Source: Paenibacillus sp. FSL R5-0623 (GTDB lineage Bacteria > Bacillota > Bacilli > Paenibacillales > Paenibacillaceae). From it: a stretch of 64,000 nt of DNA. Position numbers and translations under genes: made by a program. The notes under the pieces were generated by a model, which saw only the letters and a program-made list of their open reading frames with translations, ran no database searches and was not told where the DNA came from. Below are positions 1-8,672 of this stretch, one piece after another (within the stretch, counting starts at the first letter, position 1; every line of letters begins with the position of its first letter). Location: NCBI RefSeq assembly GCF_037974265.1, contig NZ_CP150233.1, forward strand, positions 2,480,001 to 2,544,000. Direction: 5' to 3'.

Positions 1-51
1 GAAGAAATTATTTATGATACGTTTACGGCTAGCTACACCGATGAATTGTAA
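1..51 (+). CDS. C-terminal end of an unidentified protein (partial)
   Basis: An open frame runs in from before the window and stops with TAA at 49-51; the visible tail reads EEIIYDTFTASYTDEL. It lies 66 bases before rodZ on the same strand. In B. subtilis the gene upstream of rodZ (ymfM) is ymfK, so this could be its counterpart, but 16 residues are too few to recognise a family. Confidence 0.5.
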   Translation, partial: EEIIYDTFTASYTDEL

Positions 52-117
52 GGAACCGTACGGAATCATGGAATAGATTAGCAACAACTCAAGAGATAAA
101 CATAAGGAGGAGATGGC

Positions 118-1179
118 ATGTCTGAACTGGGTCAGCAGTTAAGGGAGGCCCGGCTGCAAAAAGGGATGAGTCTTGACGATGTACAGGAAATGACAAAAAT
201 TCGCAAGAGGTATCTGGAGGCCATAGAAGCAGGAGACTATAAAGTGCTGCCGGGCAGCTTCTATGTGCGTGCTTTCATCAAAACCTATGCGGAGACCGTG
301 GGACTGAACCCTGATGAGCTGCTGGAGGGACACAAAAAAGATGTACCCGCAGAAGAGACGGAAGCAACGATGGAACCGGTTATTCAGAAGCGTTCCAGCC
401 GTCCGGTTGAGCGTAGTAATCGGTGGATGTCTGTTGCGCTGATGTGGACATTCCCTGTTTTGATCGTAGTGCTGTTGTATGTATACGTGGTGTATAACAA
501 TGGTGATGAATCAGATAATCAGGGGCTTGATCCAGTCAAAATTACAGACAGTCAACAACAGCCTGAAGATAAACCGGATCAACCTGCCGACAACGGACAG
601 GCATCTAATCCGCCTGCGACAGATTCAGGTACTGACGGTACTGGTGAAGGTGACGCTGGCGGTAACGGTGGCGGTACTGACACAGAAGGACAGACGGACG
701 GTCAAACTGATGGCCAAACTGATGGTCAAACGGACGGACAGACGGATGAAACTGAGGAAGAACCAACTGACAATTCACCGTCTAGTGTGACTGTTGCAGA
801 AGATGGGAAATCAGGGAATATTACGAACTTTAAAGTTAACGGTAGTGCAGGGCAACCTGTAACGGTTACGATCAAAGCAACAGGTAATAGCTGGCTTGAA
901 GTGTACAAAGGCGAAAACTCCAGTGGAGAGAAGTTGGAGTATGGTAACACAGCCGAAGGTGACAGCTATACCTTTGAGTTGGATAGTGCAGGTATGTATA
1001 TTAAGTCCGGTTACGCTGCAGCGACCACGATTGAGGTTGGCGGGCAAGTTGTAACGGATGGCAAGGCGACCAATCGGATTCGTTTGAAGCTTGGTGAAGA
1101 CAGTAGTAGCACTACTTCTTCCACAGGTGTTGAAAATGGATCAACGGATGCTACAGGGGGGACCACGGGTAGCGAATAA
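118..1179 (+). CDS. rodZ: RodZ-type cytoskeletal/cell-shape protein (HTH-TM-DUF4115)
   Basis: This is a RodZ (YmfM) family membrane protein that links the MreB-directed elongation machinery to the membrane. Residues 1-70 form an Xre-like helix-turn-helix domain starting MSELGQQLREARLQKGMSL. One transmembrane segment lies at about 104-126. It is followed by a Gly/Asp/Thr-rich linker with about five TDGQ repeats (near 195-212) and a C-terminal DUF4115-like beta domain from about 222. The N-terminal half faces the cytoplasm by family knowledge. A strong AAGGAGGAG ribosome site precedes ATG 118. The TDGQ run comes from a 12-base tandem repeat and may vary in length between strains. Position before pgsA, cinA and recA matches the B. 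subtilis order. Confidence 0.93.
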   Translation: MSELGQQLREARLQKGMSLDDVQEMTKIRKRYLEAIEAGDYKVLPGSFYVRAFIKTYAETVGLNPDELLEGHKKDVPAEETEATMEPVIQKRSSRPVERSNRWMSVALMWTFPVLIVVLLYVYVVYNNGDESDNQGLDPVKITDSQQQPEDKPDQPADNGQASNPPATDSGTDGTGEGDAGGNGGGTDTEGQTDGQTDGQTDGQTDGQTDETEEEPTDNSPSSVTVAEDGKSGNITNFKVNGSAGQPVTVTIKATGNSWLEVYKGENSSGEKLEYGNTAEGDSYTFELDSAGMYIKSGYAAATTIEVGGQVVTDGKATNRIRLKLGEDSSSTTSSTGVENGSTDATGGTTGSE

Positions 1180-1252
1180 CCCGGTCAACTGCAGGAGACA
1201 ATAATCGTGTCTTAACTTGCAGTTAACTTTTGGTGAAGTGAGGTGGATGGCT

Positions 1253-1417
1253 GTGACAGTCAGCTGGATCGTAACAGGTTTAGGGATCATTGTCAGCCTC
1301 CTGGGTTATTACCTGACTCCAAGTGCTTGGGGTTACGGAATATTGGGTTTTGGACTTGCACATGTACTTTTGGGTGTGCTCGATATGTTCAGACAGCCCA
1401 ACCGGAGCCGCTACTAG
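1253..1417 (+). CDS. Small two-helix membrane protein, unknown function
   Basis: A 54-residue hydrophobic protein follows rodZ. Two probable transmembrane helices are visible, roughly residues 4-22 (WIVTGLGIIVSLLGYYL) and 28-46 (GYGILGFGLAHVLLGVLDMF), with a basic tail RQPNRSRY. The GTG at 1253 is preferred because AGGTGG at 1241-1246 sits six bases before it; an in-frame ATG at 1247 is an alternative. It ends shortly before an intrinsic terminator. No family is recognised; it is probably a lineage-specific membrane peptide in the rodZ transcript. Confidence 0.7.
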   Translation: MTVSWIVTGLGIIVSLLGYYLTPSAWGYGILGFGLAHVLLGVLDMFRQPNRSRY

Positions 1418-1434
1418 TTGGAAGATGGACCAGC

Positions 1435-1483
1435 AAAGCATTTTTGGCAGCCACTTCAAGTGGAAGCCCAAAATGCTTTTTTT
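1435..1483 (+). terminator. Intrinsic terminator after rodZ and the small membrane gene
   Basis: AAAGCATTTTTGGC pairs with GCCCAAAATGCTTT, with an inner CCACTT/AAGTGG extension, and is followed directly by a T-run. Confidence 0.8.
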
Positions 1484-1573
1484 CTTTGTCTAAAACAGCT
1501 TGAAATTAGACTTTTGCTTAAGGTATCCTCTATAATGTTACAGAACATACGATTAACTGAAAGGGTGACTGGT

Positions 1574-2065
1574 TTGAGCTCAGAAAATTCATTTGATATC
1601 GTGTCCAAAATGGACTTGCAAGAACTGACAAATGCCGTTACACAAACCGAGAAAGAAATTGGCGCTCGTTATGACTTCAAGGGCAGCAAGAGCAGCCTGA
1701 AACTGGAAAAGGATGCGTTAACGATCGTATCTGATGATGAGACCAAACTCAAGGCTGTCATTGACGTGCTTCAATCCAAAATGGCGAAGCGTGGTCTACC
1801 ATTGAAAAACATTGATTACGCAAAGGTAGAGCCAGCGTCTTCTGGTACAGTCCGCCAGCGTTTGAATTTTAAACAGGGGATTGATCAGGACATCGCCAAG
1901 AAAATCAATATCCTGATTCGAGATTCCAAGATGAAGGTGAAGAGTCAGATTCAGGGAGATCAACTTCGGGTAACTGGTAAGAGTAAAAATGATTTGCAAG
2001 CTGTCATGCAGTTGCTAAATGGTGCTAACCTGCCTCTGGATTTGCAATATACAAATTTCAAGTAA
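1574..2065 (+). CDS. yajQ: YajQ family nucleotide-binding protein
   Basis: This is a YajQ/UPF0234 protein of 163 residues, the usual length of the family. Family members have two ferredoxin-like domains and bind nucleotides such as c-di-GMP in some proteobacteria; the Gram-positive role is not settled. The start SSENSFDIVSKMDLQELTNA and the GSKSSLKLEKDALTI stretch are typical. The frame is open further upstream, but a TTG at 1574 with AAAGGGTGA at 1559-1567 gives the conserved start. A terminator separates it from rodZ, so it probably forms its own transcript. Confidence 0.92.
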   Translation: MSSENSFDIVSKMDLQELTNAVTQTEKEIGARYDFKGSKSSLKLEKDALTIVSDDETKLKAVIDVLQSKMAKRGLPLKNIDYAKVEPASSGTVRQRLNFKQGIDQDIAKKINILIRDSKMKVKSQIQGDQLRVTGKSKNDLQAVMQLLNGANLPLDLQYTNFK

Positions 2066-2094
2066 TAAAGGCCTTTTTGTAGCAAAAGTGTTTT

Positions 2095-2123
2095 TTGACA
2101 CGGTATTGGGCGTATATTATACT
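2095..2123 (+). promoter_or_regulatory. Near-consensus SigA promoter upstream of pgsA
   Basis: TTGACA (2095-2100), a 17-base spacer and TATACT (2118-2123) make a near-perfect housekeeping promoter. Transcription would start near 2130, leaving a leader of about 255 bases before pgsA. The 2066-2385 gap otherwise holds no convincing gene. Confidence 0.75.
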
Positions 2124-2385
2124 AAGTGTGCATTGCTGGCAGTCAAGCATCAAGTCCAGTCCTCATCGTTTGCTGACTTTGTGAAAAGCAGTACATCTTC
2201 TGGAAGTCACCGGAACGTTTAAAGCGTTTTGCTTTTGAGCGGTTGACTTTATTTTTTGCGTTTCTACATAGTGGGATCATGTTAATATGGATTGACATTG
2301 AAACTGTACATTTCATGTTCCGGATGATGATAACGGGATTATGATGATTGTTTGGAGTAATGGAGGATATGAGGGAGGGCGTCTT

Positions 2386-2973
2386 GTGAATTTACCCAAC
2401 CGGATTACGCTTGCACGAATTTGCTTAATCCCTTTTTTGATGGTGTTCCTGCTCGTGGATTTTCCATTTTATCCAGAGCCGTTGCAGCTTGGAAGCTTGT
2501 CGCTTCCGTATAATCAACTGATTGCTGCTGTTATCTTTATCATCGCCGCAAGCACAGATGGAATTGACGGATACCTTGCGCGGAAAAATAACATGGTTAC
2601 CAATCTGGGGAAACTGCTCGATCCACTCGCAGACAAGTTGCTGGTTACTGCAGTTTTGATCTCGCTTGTGGAGATGGGCAAGCTGGATTCCTGGATTGCA
2701 GTTGTGATTATTAGTCGTGAATTCGCAGTTACCGGCTTGCGTCAAATTGCATTGTTGGATGGTTCGGTTGTTGCCGCCAGTGCTTGGGGCAAGCTGAAGA
2801 CTGTAGTGCAGATTGTGGCGATTGTGCTGTTGCTGTTGAACAATTTCCCGTTTTCATACACGGGTATTCACGTCGATATTATCGCGGTATGGGCAGCAGC
2901 GCTTATTACTATCTGGTCGGGGATCGATTACTTTATCAAAAACAAAAACCTGCTTCATTTTACAAAAGCATAA
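2386..2973 (+). CDS. pgsA: CDP-diacylglycerol-glycerol-3-phosphate 3-phosphatidyltransferase
   Basis: This integral membrane enzyme transfers a phosphatidyl group from CDP-diacylglycerol to glycerol-3-phosphate, the committed step to phosphatidylglycerol. The protein (195 aa) starts MNLPNRITLARICLIPFLM and shows the complete CDP-alcohol phosphotransferase signature: DGIDGYLAR, eight residues, then G-x3-D-x3-D (GKLLDPLAD). Several hydrophobic helices follow. GTG 2386 is chosen because GAGGGAGG lies just before it; an upstream in-frame ATG at 2341 has no good ribosome site. It lies before cinA and recA as in B. subtilis. Confidence 0.95.
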   Translation: MNLPNRITLARICLIPFLMVFLLVDFPFYPEPLQLGSLSLPYNQLIAAVIFIIAASTDGIDGYLARKNNMVTNLGKLLDPLADKLLVTAVLISLVEMGKLDSWIAVVIISREFAVTGLRQIALLDGSVVAASAWGKLKTVVQIVAIVLLLLNNFPFSYTGIHVDIIAVWAAALITIWSGIDYFIKNKNLLHFTKA

Positions 2974-3018
2974 TGGTTTGTTCTTAAATGGGTAATCATG
3001 AAGGAAGCATTGGGTCAG

Positions 3019-3048
3019 GGGCAATAGGAAATTATCCTATTGCCCTTT
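3019..3048 (+). terminator. Perfect 11-bp hairpin between pgsA and cinA
   Basis: GGGCAATAGGA (3019-3029) pairs perfectly with TCCTATTGCCC (3035-3045) around a 5-base loop. Only three T follow, so it may be a weak terminator or a processing site. Confidence 0.5.
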
Positions 3049-3080
3049 GATCACTCACCACGTGTACAGGAGGATGCTCA

Positions 3081-4337
3081 ATGAAGGCAGAAATCATTGC
3101 AGTTGGCACAGAGCTACTGCTTGGACAAATCGTCAATACCAATGCCAGATACCTATCCCGTGAATTGGCTGCGATGGGGATCGATGTATATTTCCAAACG
3201 GTGGTTGGGGATAACCTGAACCGGCTTAGTGAAGCTATTCGCATTGCGCAGGGCCGTGCAGACGTTATTTTATTTTCCGGTGGTATCGGACCTACCCAAG
3301 ATGATCTGACCAAGGATGCGCTCGCAGCTGTTCTTAACCGAAAACTGCATACAGATCGAATGGCAATGGACAAAATTGAGAGCTTTTTCAGAGATCGTAA
3401 TGTGGATATGACAGAGAATAACCGACGTCAGGCGATCGTTATTGATGGCGGAACACCTCTGGCCAATGAAACGGGCCTTGCGGCAGGAAATGCGATTTCT
3501 GACAATGACAAATATTATGTTGTGATGCCTGGACCACCTAAAGAGTTGATTCCAATGTTTGAACAGGAAGTCAAACCTTGGCTGTTCCAGCATGTACTCA
3601 CTGAAGAGATGCCGATCTATTCCCGAATGCTGAAATTCGCAGGTATTGGTGAATCTGCTCTGGAAGATCGACTTCTGGATCTGATTGACGCGCAGACAGA
3701 CCCTACGATTGCTCCTTACGCGAGTGAAGGCGAAGTTACGGTACGTGTCTCCACAAAGGCTGCGAGTGAGGGAGAGGCGAAGCTGAAGCTGGATGCGATG
3801 GAGGTTCAGATTCGGGAACGTTTGACAGAACATCTCTACGCGAACGAGGATGTCCCTATAGAGTACACGATAGTAACCATGATGTCTGACATGGGGCTGA
3901 CGCTCAGCGCTGCTGAGAGCTGCACAGGAGGGCTTGTCATGCAAAGTCTGACTTCTGTACCCGGAAGTGCATCAATGCTCAAAGGTGGAATTGTTTGTTA
4001 CTCCAATGAAATTAAAGAAAAGCTGCTGAATGTGCCTCATGATTATCTGGAAGGTGAAGATGCACCTGGGGCGGTAAGTCCTGAGGTTGCAAAAGTGCTT
4101 GCTGAGCAGATCCGCATGATTGGCGATGCTGATTTTGGCTTGGCTGTTACCGGTGTAGCTGGACCGGGATATTCGGAACGCAAGCCTCCCGGACTTGTCT
4201 TCATCGCTCTTGCTGAACGTGGAAAAGAGACGGAAATTCATGAGCTGCGTATTAATGGTAATCGCGAGACGGTTCGCATTCGTTCAGCCAAAGCGATTCT
4301 CTATCGCTTATGGCAAAAACTTGTGGCGATGGATTGA
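3081..4337 (+). CDS. cinA: CinA: competence/damage-inducible protein, NMN deamidase-type
   Basis: This is a full-length 418-aa CinA. The N-terminal MoeA/MogA-like domain begins MKAEIIAVGTELLLGQIVNT and carries SGGIGPTQDDLTKD. The C-terminal PncC-like domain includes the active-site stretch AAESCTGGLV. In other bacteria the C-terminal domain deamidates nicotinamide mononucleotide and the N-terminal domain hydrolyses ADP-ribose. AGGAGG lies at 3069-3074, eight bases before ATG 3081. It sits directly before recA as in many Firmicutes, but a terminator and a recA promoter follow it. Confidence 0.95.
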   Translation: MKAEIIAVGTELLLGQIVNTNARYLSRELAAMGIDVYFQTVVGDNLNRLSEAIRIAQGRADVILFSGGIGPTQDDLTKDALAAVLNRKLHTDRMAMDKIESFFRDRNVDMTENNRRQAIVIDGGTPLANETGLAAGNAISDNDKYYVVMPGPPKELIPMFEQEVKPWLFQHVLTEEMPIYSRMLKFAGIGESALEDRLLDLIDAQTDPTIAPYASEGEVTVRVSTKAASEGEAKLKLDAMEVQIRERLTEHLYANEDVPIEYTIVTMMSDMGLTLSAAESCTGGLVMQSLTSVPGSASMLKGGIVCYSNEIKEKLLNVPHDYLEGEDAPGAVSPEVAKVLAEQIRMIGDADFGLAVTGVAGPGYSERKPPGLVFIALAERGKETEIHELRINGNRETVRIRSAKAILYRLWQKLVAMD

Positions 4338-4395
4338 TTAGTTAATCGCTTCGATTGCATTTACAGTTCCAAGCAAGTATAATTAAGGAAGACGG

Positions 4396-4442
4396 AAGAA
4401 CCGTAGAATTAGGCTTTACAGCCTTGTTTACGGTTCTTTTTT
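4396..4442 (+). terminator. Intrinsic terminator between cinA and recA
   Basis: AAGAACCGTA (4396-4405) pairs with TACGGTTCTT (4429-4438). An inner AGGCT/AGCCT hairpin and a run of T at the end complete the signal. Confidence 0.85.
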
Positions 4443-4497
4443 CTGTTTAATGGAAAGTTTCTTTGAGGAAGAGGCGCCTCGGCCTTTACAAAAAAAA

Positions 4498-4511
4498 CGA
4501 ATGTATGTTCG
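4498..4511 (+). promoter_or_regulatory. LexA (DinR) SOS box upstream of recA
   Basis: CGAATGTATGTTCG matches the Bacillus SOS consensus CGAAC-N4-GTTCG with one change. It lies just before the recA -35 box, so LexA binding would block recA transcription until DNA damage. Confidence 0.85.
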
Positions 4512-4520
4512 AAAAAAAGC

Positions 4521-4549
4521 TTGGCAAACGTGTTAAAACAAGGTATCAT
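4521..4549 (+). promoter_or_regulatory. SigA promoter of recA
   Basis: TTGGCA (4521-4526), a 17-base spacer and TATCAT (4544-4549) lie 10 bases after the LexA box and about 30 bases before the recA start. Confidence 0.65.
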
Positions 4550-4580
4550 TATCTTATAAACAGTAAAGGGTGTGAGCTTA

Positions 4581-5645
4581 TTGTCAGACCGTCGTGCCGC
4601 GCTTGATATGGCGCTCCGTCAAATAGAGAAGCAATTTGGTAAAGGATCCATCATGAAACTGGGTGAGTCCACTCATATGAATGTGGAAATTATTCCCAGT
4701 GGTTCCTTGGCTTTGGATATTGCATTAGGAACAGGCGGCTTGCCTAAAGGCCGTATTGTTGAAATATATGGACCCGAATCCTCTGGTAAAACAACCGTAG
4801 CATTGCATGCTATCGCTGAAGTACAAAGAGCGGGTGGACAAGCTGCATTTATCGATGCAGAGCATGCTCTTGACCCACAATACGCAAGCAAACTTGGTGT
4901 TAATATTGATGAATTGCTTCTGTCTCAGCCAGATACGGGTGAGCAAGGGCTGGAAATTGCAGAAGCTCTTGTACGCAGTGGTGCAGTAGATATTGTCGTT
5001 ATTGACTCTGTAGCCGCATTGGTTCCAAAAGCAGAGATTGAAGGCGAAATGGGTGATTCACACGTTGGTTTGCAAGCGCGTTTGATGTCTCAGGCGCTGC
5101 GTAAACTGTCTGGTGCAATCAGCAAATCCAAAACAATCGCAATCTTCATTAACCAGCTTCGTGAGAAAGTCGGCGTTATGTTTGGTAACCCGGAAACAAC
5201 ACCTGGTGGTCGTGCTCTGAAGTTTTATTCCACAGTACGTCTGGATGTGCGTCGTATTGAGAGTATCAAATCAGGCAATGACATGATTGGTAACCGTACT
5301 CGTATTAAAGTTGTTAAAAACAAAGTGGCACCTCCGTTTAAACAAGCGGAAGTGGATATCATGTATGGCGAGGGTATTTCGAGAGAAGGCAGTATCATTG
5401 ACATTGGTACAGAGCTGGACATCGTTAATAAAAGTGGTGCATGGTACTCCTACGAAGGCGAGCGTTTAGGACAAGGCCGTGAGAACGCAAAGCAGTTCAT
5501 GAAAGAGCATAAAGATATTGCTGACATCATTGAACAAAAAATTCGTGTAGCCAGTAACTTGGTTACTGCAGTTCCTGCGCCAACGAGTGAAGAGCAACAA
5601 AAAGAAGCAGCAGAAGAACAAGAATTGTTTGAAATCAACGAGTAA
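4581..5645 (+). CDS. recA: Recombinase RecA
   Basis: RecA is the ATP-dependent strand-exchange protein of homologous recombination and the LexA co-protease. The 354-aa protein starts [20 protein letters not shown], almost as in B. subtilis. Walker A is GPESSGKT and Walker B lies in [13 protein letters not shown]1/L2 DNA-binding loops ([29 protein letters not shown]) are intact, and the acidic C-tail ends [12 protein letters not shown] 4581 is preferred over GTG 4572, because AAAGGG at 4565-4570 is properly spaced only for the former. Regulation by the adjacent LexA box is expected. Confidence 0.98.
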   Translation: MSDRRAALDMALRQIEKQFGKGSIMKLGESTHMNVEIIPSGSLALDIALGTGGLPKGRIVEIYGPESSGKTTVALHAIAEVQRAGGQAAFIDAEHALDPQYASKLGVNIDELLLSQPDTGEQGLEIAEALVRSGAVDIVVIDSVAALVPKAEIEGEMGDSHVGLQARLMSQALRKLSGAISKSKTIAIFINQLREKVGVMFGNPETTPGGRALKFYSTVRLDVRRIESIKSGNDMIGNRTRIKVVKNKVAPPFKQAEVDIMYGEGISREGSIIDIGTELDIVNKSGAWYSYEGERLGQGRENAKQFMKEHKDIADIIEQKIRVASNLVTAVPAPTSEEQQKEAAEEQELFEINE

Positions 5646-5685
5646 TCTCTCCAAACCTCTCTTGTAGGGAGGAACCCTGAGGGTG

Positions 5686-5755
5686 TTTCCCACTGGACTC
5701 CGTAAACTTATCTGATTGAGCTTGGATCAATCTGGATAATGGATTGTAGTGGGAA
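5686..5755 (+). other. Nested inverted repeats in the recA-recX gap (possible structured RNA)
   Basis: TTTCCCAC (5686-5693) pairs with GTGGGAA near 5749-5755 and encloses a second stem made of TTATC/GATAA (5708-5712, 5735-5739) and GATTGA/TCAATC (5714-5719, 5727-5732). No known RNA family is recognised. It lies in the recA transcript tail. Confidence 0.35.
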
Positions 5756-5768
5756 TACTCGTGCTGTC

Positions 5769-5802
5769 TAACAGCCCCTGTCCCAATGGACAGGGGCTGT
5801 TA
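5769..5802 (+). terminator. Long hairpin downstream of recA
   Basis: TAACAGCCCCTGTCC pairs perfectly with GGACAGGGGCTGTTA around a CAAT loop, and outer GTGCT/AGCAC bases can extend it. No T-run follows, so it may act with the next hairpin or protect the recA mRNA end. Confidence 0.55.
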
Positions 5803-5821
5803 GCACGCTAACTGTGGAGTA

Positions 5822-5848
5822 AAGGCCGGGCAGAGTTCCCGGTCTTTT
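5822..5848 (+). terminator. Intrinsic terminator before recX
   Basis: AAGGCCGGG (5822-5830) pairs with CCCGGTCTT (5838-5846) and is followed by a short T-run. Confidence 0.65.
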
Positions 5849-5928
5849 GTATTATTGGTGTTCTTTGTCTTATGTGAAGGTGTGTTTGGCGTAGTCAGAA
5901 TGAAAATGTTATGAAAGGGGAGACCAGA

Positions 5929-6666
5929 ATGGATCAACATGACGAGGATTTATATGAAGAAGCAGAACAGGATGGCCTATCCCAATTTCCGGACAACGAA
6001 GAACTTATTATTACACGTGTAGAACGAACGAAGAGCAGGCAAGCTCGTTATCGAATCACTTTTGGCATCCACTCCATTACGGTTCTTGAAGATGTGATGA
6101 TTAAATACAGGATGACTCAAGGTAATACGTTTATGAAGAAGGATCTGGAAGATATCATTCTAGCTGACGAGCGACAGCGGACGTATGCACAGTCTCTGCG
6201 CTTTTTGGAGCATAAGCCACGTACGCGCCATGAATTAAGTCAGAAACTTCGTCAGAAGGAGTTTGCTGCACCATTGATTGAAGAGGCACTGGATCGGCTT
6301 GAGCGGGAGAACCTGGTGGATGACGATCTATTTGCGAAGGAATGGACAAGACAGCGTATGGAGGGCAAGCGGAAGGGAAAACTGTGGATAAGGCAAGAGC
6401 TGCGTCAAAAGGGCATTGCCAATGATCTCATTGTTGAGGCACTAGAAGGGATCAGTACAGATGCGGAATTTGAGACTGCTTTGAGTGCCGGACGCAAAAA
6501 ATGGAATCAGGTCAAAGGGGACGTCAAAGAGAAGAAAAATAAAACGCTTCCCTTCCTAATGAGACGTGGTTTTTCAATGGATATGGTGCGCCGGGTTGTG
6601 AATTGTTTAATTGAAGAAGATGAGGCTGGAGACCCTGAAGATGACGAAGCGTTGTTATGGGATTAG
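5929..6666 (+). CDS. recX: RecX, RecA modulator
   Basis: RecX proteins bind RecA filaments and regulate recombination. This 245-aa protein is of the long Bacillus type. Its acidic N-terminus (DQHDEDLYEEAEQDG) is followed by helical triplet repeats with the family signatures LRFLEHKPRTRHELSQKLRQ, LERENLVDDDLFAKEWTRQR and KGKLWIRQELRQKGI. ATG 5929 is chosen because AAAGGGGAG (5914-5922) is well spaced for it. Two hairpins separate it from recA, so co-transcription would depend on read-through. Confidence 0.92.
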   Translation: MDQHDEDLYEEAEQDGLSQFPDNEELIITRVERTKSRQARYRITFGIHSITVLEDVMIKYRMTQGNTFMKKDLEDIILADERQRTYAQSLRFLEHKPRTRHELSQKLRQKEFAAPLIEEALDRLERENLVDDDLFAKEWTRQRMEGKRKGKLWIRQELRQKGIANDLIVEALEGISTDAEFETALSAGRKKWNQVKGDVKEKKNKTLPFLMRRGFSMDMVRRVVNCLIEEDEAGDPEDDEALLWD

Positions 6667-6694
6667 CAGGCTAGAGTCTCTATACGGCATTCTC

Positions 6695-6724
6695 TTGACA
6701 ATTTCTTTCGTCAAATACTAAAAT
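6695..6724 (+). promoter_or_regulatory. Probable SigA promoter of rny
   Basis: TTGACA (6695-6700), an 18-base spacer and TAAAAT (6719-6724). The remaining 6667-6976 gap is a leader of about 240 bases with no other feature that I can support. Confidence 0.55.
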
Positions 6725-6976
6725 GGACATGAGTCTGTAAGAAATGGACAACCCTTTTTCCTTCCAAAAAAGCGGTTTCGGTTTCTTAAGATTTATACCA
6801 TTCTTAATTATGGGTTCGCTGGAAACAGTGAATAGTACGTGGAAACATGTACATGTGAAATGAAAATCGGCGGGGGATCGCCGTGAGTATTCGTTATTCC
6901 CAAACATATGTAAGGTTTGAAAACCGCAAATTGACCCAAGGAATGCCTTGGAGGAACCAACGAGGAGGTGAACAGT

Positions 6977-8518
6977 ATGGAAATTGCAATCACGATCGCT
7001 CTCGTTGCAGCCGCGCTATTCATTGGGTTCGGAGTAGGATATTTTATTCGCAAATCTCTTGCAGAGGCTAAAATCTCTAGTGCGGAACAAGCTGCCGTAC
7101 AAATCGTGGAGAACGCGAAGAAAGAGGCAGAAGCACTGAAGAAAGAAACGGTGCTGGAGGCGAAGGACGAAATCCATCGCATTCGCGCTGAAGCTGAAAA
7201 AGACACTCGTGAACGTCGGAATGAAATTCAACGACAAGAAAGACGATTGTTGCAAAAAGAAGAGTCGCTGGATAAAAAATTGGAATCACTCGAACGTAAA
7301 GAAGAGCAAGTGGCTAACAAAGAGAAACGAATTGATGAGACTCAGCAGCAGATCGAAATGATTTACAAAAACCAGGTGACAGAGTTGGAACGTATATCCA
7401 ACCTCACCATGGAAGACGCACGCAGTATCATACTGTCCAACGTAGAACAGGAAGTTCGTCATGAGACGGCTCAAATGATCAAGGACATTGAACAACAAGC
7501 GAAGGAAGAAGCGGACAAAAAGTCCCGCGAGATTATTACACTCGCCATCCAACGTTGTGCGGCTGACCACGTAGCGGAAACAACGGTATCTGTTGTTACC
7601 CTGCCAAATGAAGAAATGAAAGGCCGGATTATCGGTCGTGAAGGACGTAACATCCGTGCGCTTGAAACCCTTACAGGGATTGACCTCATTATCGATGATA
7701 CGCCAGAAGCTGTTATTCTGTCGGGCTTTGACCCGATTCGCCGTGAGATCGCCCGTACTGCCCTGGAGAAACTGGTGGCTGATGGACGGATTCACCCGGC
7801 ACGGATTGAAGAGATGGTTGAGAAATCCCGCAAAGAAGTGGATGAGCGCATCCGTGAATACGGTGAGCAAGCTACCTTTGAAGTGGGCGTGCATGGTCTG
7901 CATCCGGATCTGATCAAAATTTTGGGCCGGTTGAAGTTCCGTACAAGTTACGGTCAAAACGTCTTGAAACATTCCATGGAAGTCGCTTATCTGGCTGGAC
8001 TGATGGCTGGCGAACTCGGAGAAGACGTAACTCTGGCAAGACGTGCAGGTCTATTGCATGACATCGGTAAAGCGCTGGATCACGAAGTGGAAGGATCACA
8101 CGTCGAAATTGGCGTGGAACTGGCGAAGAAATACAAAGAACATCCGGTTGTAATCAACAGTATCGCGTCCCATCACGGAGATTGCGAAGCGACTTCGGTC
8201 ATTGCCATGTTGGTTGGCGCAGCAGATGCGCTATCCGCAGCAAGACCAGGCGCACGCCGCGAAACGCTGGAAACGTATATCAAACGACTGGAAAAGCTGG
8301 AAGAAATCTCAGAGTCCTTCGAAGGTGTCGAGAAATCGTATGCCATTCAGGCCGGACGCGAAGTTCGCGTTATGGTACAGCCTGAGAAGATCGATGATGC
8401 TGAAGCCTTCCGCTTAGCCCGTGACATCACGAAGATGATTGAGAATGAACTCGATTATCCGGGTCACATCAAAGTCACCGTCATCCGGGAAACCCGTGCG
8501 GTTGAATACGCAAAATAG
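6977..8518 (+). CDS. rny: Ribonuclease Y
   Basis: RNase Y is the membrane-anchored endoribonuclease that starts mRNA decay in Firmicutes and cuts riboswitch and operon transcripts. The 513-aa protein has a transmembrane helix at residues 4-24 and a long charged coiled coil to about 190. A KH domain follows ([19 protein letters not shown]), then an HD domain with [20 protein letters not shown] 6977 follows GGAGGTGA at 6963-6970. The neighbour ymdB is retained as in B. subtilis, and RicA, a known partner of RNase Y in B. subtilis, is encoded at 13842. Confidence 0.97.
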   Translation: MEIAITIALVAAALFIGFGVGYFIRKSLAEAKISSAEQAAVQIVENAKKEAEALKKETVLEAKDEIHRIRAEAEKDTRERRNEIQRQERRLLQKEESLDKKLESLERKEEQVANKEKRIDETQQQIEMIYKNQVTELERISNLTMEDARSIILSNVEQEVRHETAQMIKDIEQQAKEEADKKSREIITLAIQRCAADHVAETTVSVVTLPNEEMKGRIIGREGRNIRALETLTGIDLIIDDTPEAVILSGFDPIRREIARTALEKLVADGRIHPARIEEMVEKSRKEVDERIREYGEQATFEVGVHGLHPDLIKILGRLKFRTSYGQNVLKHSMEVAYLAGLMAGELGEDVTLARRAGLLHDIGKALDHEVEGSHVEIGVELAKKYKEHPVVINSIASHHGDCEATSVIAMLVGAADALSAARPGARRETLETYIKRLEKLEEISESFEGVEKSYAIQAGREVRVMVQPEKIDDAEAFRLARDITKMIENELDYPGHIKVTVIRETRAVEYAK

Positions 8519-8526
8519 AGCATTAC

Positions 8527-8559
8527 GGAAAAGTGGCCGCAGTAGTGGGCCACTTTTCC
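8527..8559 (+). terminator. Hairpin terminator after rny
   Basis: GGAAAAGTGGCC (8527-8538) pairs perfectly with GGCCACTTTTCC (8548-8559). The T-run is part of the 3' arm. Confidence 0.65.
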
Positions 8560-8672
8560 TGTTGATAGCCTGTTAAAAGGCAACTACACATCATGGAGCA
8601 TGAGATAGAGTCCTGCAAAGGTTCAACATTTGAAGTAAGAGGACTTTGCAGGAATTGAGGAGGCAGTAATCA

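Noticed and set aside
690..748. CRISPR-like short tandem repeats in rodZ
   Set aside because: The 12-base units are contiguous, coding, and without spacers.
1418..1573. N-terminal extension of YajQ (52 codons)
   Set aside because: The extension would cover the upstream terminator hairpin, and the family length is matched by the TTG at 1574.
7286..7972. Minus-strand frame of 228 codons opposite rny
   Set aside because: RNase Y explains the locus; the antisense product has no domain or start signal.
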